64,000 bases of DNA from Manihot esculenta (taxonomy: Eukaryota; Streptophyta; Magnoliopsida; Malpighiales; Euphorbiaceae). Numbering within the stretch: the stretch's first letter is position 1; each line of letters begins with the position of its first letter. Below are positions 55,259 through 64,000 of the stretch, in pieces. Under the pieces are notes generated by a model. That model ran no database searches and was not told where the DNA came from. It was given only the letters and a program-made list of their open reading frames with translations. The translations under genes were made by a program, and so were the position numbers. The DNA lies in contig NC_035168.2 in the NCBI RefSeq assembly GCF_001659605.2, positions 9,046,058-9,110,057 of the forward strand, written 5' to 3'.

Positions 55259-57250
55259 TGTAACGACCCGGAAATCGGACCGCTATCGGCGCTAGGATTT
55301 AGATCGACTTAAGGTTGCCGGAACTCGTAGCAAGCCTAACATACATCCTGTACACCTGATAAAATCCCATACATGATCATACATTTTCATAAAAATTTTA
55401 AACTTTTCATACACCAAGCTTGACCTGTGCATGCACCATAACTGTAAACATAAAACCCCACACTAGAGCCCTCATCAAATGCTCTAGTTGGGTCAATATA
55501 ACATACATCAAGCTTGGTTCAACATTTCTCATCATTAAAACATTTCATATAGATCATGTACAAAAAGGGATTAACCATACATTAGGGCCAAGCACAATAC
55601 TAAACCATGAAACATTTCTCTACATTACATTACACTATACCGTTTTACATTACATGTCCACTACTAAACTATTACATAAACATAACCTTGCCAACTTTCC
55701 CATGGCTACCTGTGCTCCTGCAAACCTAGAGGTTAGGGGAGAGGGGTGAGCTACAAAAGACCAGTGAGCAGAACAATAAAAACAATTTAATAAACATATG
55801 CTTTCATGGAATGCATCACAGCACAAACAATTCACATCACGGATGGACTGACCCAAAAATCCCTCTACTCTGTGCCCGGCCCTCGGTGGAGCTCCTCAGG
55901 ACTTCTATTACATACATAAGCTCTGTGCCCGGCCCTCGGTGGGGCTCCTCAGGACTTCTGTTACATAACATAATATCTAAAGGGCTAATGGGTCGTCCTA
56001 TTGTCCATCCATACCCACAATGAATAATGCAATGCGCTATATTCGTGAATTCTAATGCAAACAACCTGTTATATATCATGATGCATGAACATGCTTAAAA
56101 CATTTGATTTCTTGAAATAGAAGATTAGTTTAGTTCTACTCACCTCTGGCTGACTCTGAACTAACTCTAAAGCAGCTATCTCACTTCTGATCACCTCGGT
56201 TCCTTAGGTCCGATCCTACATAGGTGGACTCAAATGAGGGACCAAACATACTCTAACATGACTCTAAACATCTCCCCAAAAACCCCCTAAAACATCATAA
56301 TCATGCATGGAAAAACAGGCAAAAGAAGGCTGGGTAGGGGACTTTCGGCGGCAGGTTCGGCGGCCGAAGGTCCCTCCAGAGCCGAAAGTCAGGCACTTTC
56401 GGGGGCGAGTTTAGGCGGCCTAAAGCTGCTTCCACAGGCAGGTTCGGCGGCCGAACCTGGGCTCTCCCAAAGGGCAGAACCCGATTCTGCCTCTCACATC
56501 CAGCCACCCAAAACCTCACAACATGCATTCAACTATTCTAAAACATGCATAAACACTCATTCAAGCATATAGGGGCATAAAACTAGTCTAAACCCCAACA
56601 AACATCAACATATAATCTCATTAAGCATAAAGGGTATATAAACCCTAACATTTTACAACTAGCTTAAACATGCATCAAAACCCTTAACCCCTTCTTAAAA
56701 CTTGCTTAAAACATAAAAGAAGACGAGGATTAACACTTACCTCTTGAAGATCGAGAGGAGATGTGATCCAAACTTGGAGATTGGGAGAAATCCAGCTTCG
56801 TGGGTCTCCAAGCTTCAAAAGCTTGATCTTAGCTTAAAATCTTCAAAACAAAAGTGAAAACTCATAAAAATCATGAGAGACTTGAAGGAAAAGCACAAGA
56901 TCAACAAGGGGTGGCGGAGACTCACCTTGCCCGGAAATGGAGAGAAAAAACTCGCCCATTTTCGAACAGGGGGCCCTTTATAGGTGGCTGGCCAGACCAC
57001 TTTTGGGGGCTAAAAGTGCCTCCGCATCTGCCCCATGTTCGGCGGCCGAACCTGGGTTTGCCTCCAAGCTCTTTTCTTTTTCAAAACTCAATTTCTTTCT
57101 CTAATAAAACCATAAAAACATTTAGAAACATTTTAGAAAACCTTTATTTTACCCTTTTAGAAGGCTCCGACATCCGAGAAATTTCAGATTCCAATGGAAA
57201 TTCTGCCGGAAGGTAGGAATTCCGGTGCCGGGGTCTAGCCGGGTATTACA
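55259..57250 (-). mobile_element. Solo Tekay LTR
   Basis: Inverted LTR, 1992 bp, TGTAACGACCCGGAAATC to GGGTATTACA, with a perfect CCTAG duplication (55254-55258 and 57251-57255). P1 copies at about 56340-56460 and 57036. Inverted TATA (CCCTTTATAGG) near 56968. A two-copy 54-bp minisatellite (CTCTGTGCCCGGCCCTCGG, at 55867 and 55921) occupies the same slot as in E1 and E4 but with another unit sequence. Confidence 0.95.
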
Positions 57251-58476
57251 CCTAGCACTATAAAAAGAGGATATTCTGATGTATCTGACATCTCATCTGA
57301 TCTCTCATCTCTCATTCTTAATTAGTTTAGGAGGTTGAAAACACTCTTCTCATTGATTTATTTCATGTTTTTTGTATATGCAAATTATATGTTTATGCTT
57401 TAAATGTTAAACCACTAAACTTGTAAATTGAAAATTGGGCTGTTTGATTAATGGCATTAATTAAAGTTTGTGTTTCTAGGTTTTAAGAATGACTCATAAG
57501 ATGAGTTGGTCAATGGTTGGCCTAATGGGCTTAGGCCCAAACTCTTCATTGGGATAATTCTAAAAGGCTAAACACACAATTTTAAAATGGGCTTAAACTA
57601 AAAATAAAATCGGAAATGCTATGATTATTATTGCTATGTATAATGAACGTCATTGCATGGTGCACTCACGAGCCTTATTTTGGGTTTGTAAATTAAATAT
57701 GGCATGTGTGTCGTTTATCAATTTTGTAATGTACATTAAATTTTATAGTGTAGAATTTGAAGATGGAGCCCAAGTTGGGGAGCTAACTTGTCTTGGCCCA
57801 GTAGTTGTGAGGTAATTCATTTTGGCTCAACTAATTGGTGAGGTAATTCATTTTGGCCCAACTCAAAGAAGAAGACTATTTTGTAATAGGTCTTAGTTCT
57901 CATTTATAGGTCTTTTGGCCCATCAGTGACATGTTTACTTTTACTCTTTATACTTATGAATGTGTGAATGTATGGATATCCGTTTTACCATGTAAGCCGT
58001 TTTCCAAATAATCCCTAAAAATTAAGTCAATATGAATTGCCTTCCTAAATTGAAACTTATCAAGGCATCGATCATCAAAGCGTAGGCTAGCCAAAGCTAG
58101 GTGCATTAGATTATATTTATGAGGCAAGTATTAAAGTAATTTGTTACGCTTAACACTTGATTGTAGGTTTAAACTTAACATGGGTAGTTAGATTTGCTCT
58201 TGGCCTTGGCAATCTAAAATGGGTATGTGCCTTACATACAATGTCAACCCATTAAAACTAAGAATCATATAGGATATAATTGAAAAGAGTTTCTACCTAA
58301 ATAGCCCAGTCTTAAGAGTACAAACTCACTTTGACTAAGACAAAGCGAAATACAGATCTTGACCCACAATTTAATCACTAACAAATGAATTATTTATGGG
58401 ATATTAATTCGAATTGTGGGATTATAATTAAAGACCTTATCTAATCTTGTTTCAATTAAACTTTGTAGATTGAACT
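57251..58476. other. Noncoding: probable rest of Athila-C LTR, then copia 5' region
   Basis: No gene seen. A TATAAAAAG box and CATCTCATCTGATCTCTCATC pyrimidine-rich leader lie at the start. Further right the sequence is A/T-rich with repeated TTGGCCCA blocks (57790-57930). No clear LTR boundary or primer site for the copia fragment was found. The border between the two elements cannot be placed. Confidence 0.4.
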
Positions 58477-59995
58477 ATGACTACAAACAACAATAAAATA
58501 TTTTCACTGCGATCTATCCTTGAGAAGGAAAAGCTAAATGGAATCAATTTTATTGACTGGTCTCACAATTTGAGAATTGTACTCAAATAAGAGAAGAAGT
58601 TAGATGTATTGGATCAACCATTACCCGTTGAACTTGCAAGAAATGCCACAGCTGCTCAAAGGCGGGCTTTTGAGAAAAAGAAAAGTGATCGAATGACGTG
58701 ACCTGCCTCATGTTGGCAATTATGACTCCTGATTTGCAAAAGCAATTCATGGATCAAGAGGCCTTCGCAATAATGGTACATCTTAAGAAAATATTCCAAG
58801 AGCAAGCTTTTCACGAAAGGTTCGTGACTACTAAGGCATTGACATCCTGCAAGATGGCACCGGGGACTCCTGTTAGTTCCCATGTACTCAAGATGAAAGA
58901 GTATCTTGCTCTTGAGAAGCTTGATGCGTGTGTCTGTAGGGAACTTGCAACTAACCTAATTCTGGGGTCACTTTTGGATAGTTATGATTTATTTATCATG
59001 AACTATAACATGCACAAAATGGATAAATCAGTTACCGAGTTGCATGGGATGCTCAAGGTGCTTAAGAGAACATCCATAAAACTAATCTTGTGCTCATGGT
59101 TCAAAAGGGCATTAGCAAGAAGGGGAAAGGCAAGAGAAAGGTTCCACCTAAGCCCAAGGATAACAAGGCTGGGCCTGAGTCCAAAGGCAAGGAGAAAAAG
59201 GCACCCAAGCCCAAGCCTAAGCAACAAGAGAGCACATGCTTCCACTATAACAATATTGGGCATTGGACAGGGAACTGTCCTCTATACTTGGAAGAGTTGA
59301 GAAAGGGAAACTGAGTTATTAGACGTAATACATACTGACATATGTGGACCCTTAAGCTCATCTGCTAAAGGTGGTTTTTAGCTAGTTCATAACATTCACG
59401 GATGATTTTAGTTGATATGGCTATGTCTATTTGACGAAGCACAAATCTGAGACTTTTGAAAAGTTCAAAGAGTTTCAAAATGAAGTGCAAAACCAACTTG
59501 GCAAAGGTATAAAAAGTCATTCAATCCGATCGAGTTGGCGAATACTTAAGCTAAGAGTTTGACAATCATCTATAAGAGTGTGGAATAGTTTTATAACTTA
59601 CTCCTCCAGGAACACCTCAATGGAATGGTGCGTCTAAAAGGAGAAATCGAACTCTATTAGATATGGTTTGATCAATGATTAGTCAAGCTGATCTTCCAAC
59701 TTCCTTCTGGGGTTTTGCCCTTGAAACAGCTGCATTCCTGCTAAACAAAACTCCAACTAAAGTAGTTGACAAGACACCATATGAAATATGGATCGGGAAA
59801 AAGCCCAACATGTCTTTTATGAAGATTTGGGATTGTGAAGCTCATGTTAAGAAATTAACATCGGAAATGCTATCCGCCAAAACTTCAAAGTGCTTGTTTG
59901 TGGGGTATCCTAAAGAAACTAAAGGATACTATTTCTACAATCCTGAAGAGAACAAAGTGTTTATTGCTCTAAAAGCTATTTTTCTAGAAAGATAA
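58477..59995 (+). pseudogene. Ty1/copia gag-integrase fragment, internally deleted
   Basis: Gag starts at ATG 58477 (MTTNNNKIFSLRSILEKEKLNG, DWSHNLRIVL). It has a stop near 58588 and frame changes near 58690 and 59080. The zinc-knuckle region reads CFHYNNIGHWTGNC, with Tyr for the second Cys. Directly after LEELRKGN comes an integrase core (LLDVIHTDICGPL, then SDRVGEYL, then TPPGTPQWNG and NRTLLD), so protease and the integrase zinc region have been deleted. The expected catalytic Glu before RRNRTLLD is Lys (59636-59638). The open piece 59675-59995 (LPTSFWGFALETAAFLLNKT to YPKETKGYYFYNPEENKVF) ends the integrase. No RT follows. Old and inactive. Confidence 0.8.
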
Positions 59996-60892
59996 TTTAT
60001 TCTCAAGAAAAACAGTGGGAGTAGTATACAACTTGAAGAAATTCAAGTTCCACAAACTCCTATTCAGGATAGTTTGAAAATGGAATCGATTTCACAACAA
60101 GTAATTTTTGTAGAGATTAAAAAATTAAATGAATCAAGTCATTAAATTATTTTTGAAGTTAATGAATTGTAATTTTTTTGAATGCATATTGTATTGAGGT
60201 AATTTATATATATTAATAAATAAATTATCTGAAAAAGGTGGTCTATAATTTAGACTATATAAAAAAATAAAGTGCATATCTTTATCAAAAAGAAGAAAAT
60301 AAATTAAATGATAAATACACATTAAATTGATTGTTTTGAATTTATTGATGGGTTTGATGGAATTAAATAATTTTGATAATAAAAAAGAAATTATAATTAA
60401 TAAAATTAACTGTTTTAGTAGTTATTAACTGTTTAAATAAACATATGTGGCTAAATTTTTTCTTTTATTTAAAAAGATAATTAAGGTTTTAGTTCAATTG
60501 GTTGTTAGATTTATGTGATTTTATTGTTTCTTTAATTGTTTTTGATATTTATATTATTTTTATAACTAGTGTTTACTATTATTCTATTGATTATTATAAT
60601 AAAGGCCCGTTGCACAGTTGTTAGAATAATATATTGCTATTCAGATTGATTAAATCTATAATTGTTCAGTTTAAAATGAAATAAGTAGTGAATTAGGTTA
60701 CATAAGGTTCTCCTAAGGAACAATATAATCTAACTTAAATCAAACAAGCGTCTCACATTTATTAGTTAGAATCAGATCCTTCTAAATCTTAATGTTGTAA
60801 TTAGATTAAATTCTAGAAGTGTCTCCTATTGTTGTCCAAGAGTTAGAGTTAGTTAACGAGTGTCTCTTAACTAGTTTAAAATCTAAGATTGG
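59996..60892. other. A/T-rich noncoding stretch
   Basis: After the copia integrase there is a short continuation (KKNSGSSIQLEEIQVPQTP) and then no coding signal. From about 60650 to 60892, GTGTCTCTTAACTAG-type blocks faintly recall the leader of Athila LTRs. This could be an old Athila LTR end. The assignment is weak. Confidence 0.4.
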
Positions 60893-62453
60893 TGACTCGC
60901 GGTTGTCGAAATCGGTCAAAAATAACCTTTCTGGTTATCAACAATCTTACAACTGTAGACAGTAGTGAAAGGATCGAATCCACAGAGAATTGAAAACTTA
61001 CCTATCTTCCTTGTCAAGACCAAGAGAATTAACTGAAAGTAAAGAAACTGAAAGCAAAATAAAAATAAAGTGCAATAAAAGTAAAAAGGGGGGTTTTGAG
61101 ATTGATTTAATTAATCTAATACTGAAAGCAATAAAAGTAAAGCGAATAATAAAAACAAAGGGAAATCAATAATGAGAAAGCTCTAGTTGAAGAATTGGAT
61201 TCACTTCAGTTGTTGGGATTGATCATTAAAACTTATGTTTTTTTGATTGATTCAATAGATTAGTTATGGAGGTAGAAAACGCTTCTCACCACCATGTCTC
61301 TCCTTAATCATAAACCAATTAGGGAACGTTCTCTAAATAATTACTAATCAACAAGTTGCCAAGGAACGTCCTTGGGTCTTAGGCATCAAAACAACTGTCA
61401 ATTGCATGAAGAGATAGAGAGATCTAATCCTAGCTACCCAAACGCATGGAGATGTTGCTAGATCATACAATTTCCTTAGTTCTTACACCAAGTGTTCTTA
61501 TGTTTGAACAATTCAAGCAATTATGGACTTAAAACTATTCAAACTAACAATATATTACCTTGCAATCATGAATCAAGTGGCCACATTGATCAAAATAACA
61601 AAGCAATAATGGAATCAAGCATGAAATTGTATGAATATTGAATTAATCAAAGACAAACAATGTATGTTCAGATCTCACAATCCATATAACAACTTAAGTT
61701 TCAACCAATCTTCAACTAAAATAAAAGGTTTCAGCCACTCATGGCTGAAACGAAACCAAAAAAAAGGGAAAAGAAGAAGAGAAGATGAAGAACCAAACCC
61801 TTGGAGAGGTGGAGCTTGGGCGGCCGATTGGAGAGAATGGTGAGAGAGGATCGGCGCCCCTTTGAGGAGAGTTTAAATAGGAATTAAGGGCTGCCCTAGG
61901 TCTTCTTACTTGCTGTCCAAGTGTCTTCAAGTTGCCACCTATTGCATAAAGGATGTGGGGCCTCTCTTTGCAATTTGAATTTTGAATGTGCAAGGCATGT
62001 GTGACATGTGTGACTTCTTTGGCTTCTTTGACAAGCTGAATTTGAATTTCAAAATCTAAATGTGCATCTTAAAGAATTGGCTTCTCAAATAAGGAAAAGG
62101 AATTCTTGAAGATCTTGAATTTCAAACTGATCTGTTGACTGCACTTTCCTTATTTGGCACTTTTCTTATTTAGCACTTTCCTTAATGAGCTAAATCTTGA
62201 ATTTGAATTTTGAATTCTCTTGAGGATTTGAATTTTGAATTTCAAATTACTTTCCTTATTTGGCTCCTTTCAGTTGCACTTGGCATGCTTGCTCTCCTTT
62301 GCTCCAATTAAGGCAGTTTTAGGGGCATTTTCTCCAAATTATCTCTTTACACCATTTTCTGCAGAATAAGATTAAAATCACAAAATTATGTAGAAATAAT
62401 GTAAATTAACATCAATAACATCATAATAATATGGTCTAAATTATGCTCTATCA
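60893..62453 (-). mobile_element. Inverted solo LTR of the Athila-A/B group
   Basis: TGACTCGCGGTTGTCG to ATGCTCTATCA, 1561 bp, the inverse of the TGATAGAGCAT...CGAGTCA termini. The perfect ATTGG duplication is at 60888-60892 and 62454-62458. It has the inverted hairpin CCAAGGAACGTCCTTGG near 61360 and the inverted leader. Its cassette slot (about 61950-62290) has neither P1 nor P2, but repeated TGAATTTGAATTT and CTTTCCTTATTTGGC blocks. Confidence 0.95.
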
Positions 62454-63048
62454 ATTGGATATCTGAAGCATTTTCGATATCTATAACTGGTTTATCAATA
62501 ATTAATTTTGGATTATTTTTATATCTGCAATCAATCAATAAAACTGAAACTAAGATTATTTCTTTGACTAAATATTTGTCATCTTGCTTCTCTCTCTTAA
62601 ATTTAATTGCTTCTTTCTTTGAATTAGTTTTATTTATTTTTTTTATTTCTCTACATGCAAAACCTCCCCTATTTTATTTTATTTTATTTTATTTCTTGGT
62701 CATTCAATAGAATTAATTTACTTACTAGTCTCAGTGGGATCGACCATACTTACCATTATCACAAATTTTATTCTAAGTAGGAATTTATTCCATCAATTAG
62801 GCTCTTCAACTGGATTTGATCCTTCAGTCTCTTATCGATAGTTTTGGTAGTTTTATTACAACTTTAATATGAAAAAGATGGAGTATACACTGCCAAGTTG
62901 CATAACCACCTGGTTACTACACAAAAATAATATGCACAGTCATAAGGCAAGGAGGTTGCCTTATTGCTAGTTCTAATGGGATTAGAAAGAAGAGCAACGA
63001 GAAAGGAAAAAAGAACAAACCTTTTATGCCAAGTGCATCATCAAAGAT
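62454..63048. other. A/T-rich noncoding stretch, possible old Athila LTR end
   Basis: No gene. A (TTTTA)n run lies at about 62672-62696. AGTGGGATCGACCATACTTACCA near 62734 resembles the GTGGATTCGATCC...CACCACTATC block near the end of Athila LTRs, so this may be the end of an older LTR interrupted at 60893. Low certainty. Confidence 0.4.
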
Positions 63049-63756
63049 TGATCAAACATAATTTAGTCACATTTTTACTATCTTTATTACCGTTTAATTA
63101 CACATTTTTCAGCTTAATTTATGGTTTTTGTCATGTTTTTATAGAAAAAGAAGAAAATGGAAAGTTGGAGAAAAAGTGTAGAAAAAGCTGGAAAAGTGAT
63201 TGGGTCAAAGTGATTTGACCAAATCACTGCCCAAATCAAGCATCGGAAGCAGAGGTAGGAAGCCGGGGCAGAAACCTAGAAGTGAATTCACAGAAACGAT
63301 TTGGGCAAGTGATTTGCCTAAATCACATCGACATAGTAAGGGACAGCAGAGCGGGAAAAAGGGCAGACTTTTCAACTGTTAACTGCCTTAAGACTTAGAG
63401 AAACCTAATTCTATTCTTGCCAACTGCGTGGTCAAGTTTAGATTATGCAACCGATTATACTTGAGTTTCAACAACCTAAGCAATTACGGATCTAAATCAT
63501 TCAAACAATATATTACTTAAGCAATTAAAAGCAACAGGCCTTAATTGATTCTAAAAGCAAAGCAATAATTATAGAAAGATCAAGTTGCATAAATATTAAA
63601 AGTAAACAAGAGTTTAATAATGGAGTTTTAAATGAAGAAAGGAAGATGGAGAGATGATTTTATGCTGGTTTGAGGCTGCCTCCTTTTATAGGTGAAGAGT
63701 CCTAATCCAATTAGGACTTGGAATCCTAATTTGAATTGGTCTTTTTGTGGTCTTTT
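63049..63756 (+). mobile_element. Rearranged Athila-D LTR with an internal inversion
   Basis: 63049 to about 63375 matches the start of the Athila-D LTR (TGATCAAACATAATTTAG, with P2 copies at 63212 and 63311). From about 63379 to 63756 the sequence is the reverse complement of the middle of the same LTR (5597-6117, including the GACCACGCGGTTGGCAAGG block). The stretch between is missing. It is cut on the right by a Tekay LTR. Confidence 0.8.
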
Positions 63757-64000
63757 TGTAATACCCGGCTAATTTAGACATCGGAATTTCTACCGTCCGG
63801 TGGAATTCGGGGATGTCAGAGACTTCTAGTGGGAGGGTATTAGAAAGTTTTGCAAAGAATAGAATAGGATTGAGTTTTGAAAAGAAAAGGCTTGGGGGAC
63901 AAAGGCCAGGTTCGGCCGCCGAAGGTTATGTTCGGCCCCCGAAAGTTGCATGGTTTTGCATGCAGTTTCGGCAGCCGAAGCTGAGGTGGTCGGTTAGTTG
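63757..64000 (+). mobile_element. Start of a plus-strand Tekay LTR, running off the window
   Basis: TGTAATACCCGGCTAATTT and the following ACATCGGAATTTCTACCGTC match the Tekay LTR start. A P1 copy TTCGGCCGCCGAA lies near 63911, then a variant with CCC centre. The left flank CTTTT (63752-63756) would be the target-site copy. Confidence 0.85.

Noticed and set aside
57621..57815. Open frame of 64 codons (MIIIAMYNERH...) as a gene
   Set aside because: Short, A/T-rich, no recognisable feature, and located in unassigned repeat-like sequence.
62964..63218. Open frame across 62964-63218
   Set aside because: It runs over the boundary into an Athila-D LTR at 63049, so it is a chance frame.

Overview
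This window looks like a plant nuclear heterochromatic block, most likely from a eudicot. I find no host gene, tRNA or rRNA gene in it. Almost all of the 64 kb is nested LTR retrotransposons. Two lineages dominate. The first is Ty3/gypsy chromoviruses of Tekay/Del type, with LTRs of about 2.0-2.3 kb, an initiator-Met-tRNA primer site, a single gag-pol frame and a C-terminal chromodomain-like segment. The second is Ty3/gypsy Athila-class elements, with a primer site of the TGGCGCCGTTGCCGGGGA type, LTRs of about 1.4-1.7 kb and a TTGAGGACAA...AGTGTGGGGG 3' signature. One eroded Ty1/copia fragment is also present. The species cannot be read from the sequence.

Layout. 1-1762 is the end of a Tekay LTR cut into an Athila-class gag. 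1763-6565 is Athila-D, a gag-bearing element with almost no pol. 6566-8694 plus 18332-18445 is the gag and leader of a minus-strand Tekay element (E2). Its 5' leader was split by E1 (8695-18331), a full-length plus-strand Tekay element. E2's LTR lies in three pieces (18446-19588, 30639-30952, 39446-40087). It was split first by Athila-A (19589-30638) and again by Athila-B (30953-39445). Athila-A itself carries a 1.2-kb Tekay derivative (21961-23173) and a solo LTR of its own family (24023-25677). Beneath E2 is the oldest recognisable layer, Athila-C (from 40088), with gag, protease and an ATHILA/env-like frame. The env-like frame is split by E4 (43489-53352), a full-length minus-strand Tekay element. 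Its presumed 3' LTR is split by a solo Tekay LTR (55259-57250). The right end holds a broken copia gag-integrase (58477-59995), an inverted solo Athila LTR (60893-62453), a rearranged Athila-D LTR (63049-63756) and the start of another Tekay LTR (63757 to the edge).

Target-site duplications (5 bp) support the nesting: TAACC (B), TAAAG (E4), CCTGC (solo A), CCTAG (solo Tekay) and ATTGG (solo Athila) are perfect. CTATA/CTACA (E1), AGGGG/ATGGG (A) and CATAA/TATAA (1.2-kb derivative) differ by one base. The nest reaches four levels: Athila-C > E2 > Athila-A > solo LTR.

Three signals go beyond routine repeats. (1) A 13-bp palindrome-like motif P1, TTCGGCCGCCGAA, with a shared surrounding unit, is clustered in the LTRs of two unrelated lineages, in opposite orientation relative to transcription. 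It has also entered Athila-A coding sequence. (2) A second motif P2, GATTTGCCCAAATC, is expanded in Athila-D at codon-aligned 33-bp spacing, while Athila-A and -B keep a single copy. (3) None of the four Athila-class elements has a recognisable complete reverse transcriptase, although A and B keep long open integrase frames. The Tekay gag-pol frames keep their frame almost perfectly but carry nonsense and catalytic-site substitutions, many of them C-to-T or G-to-A.
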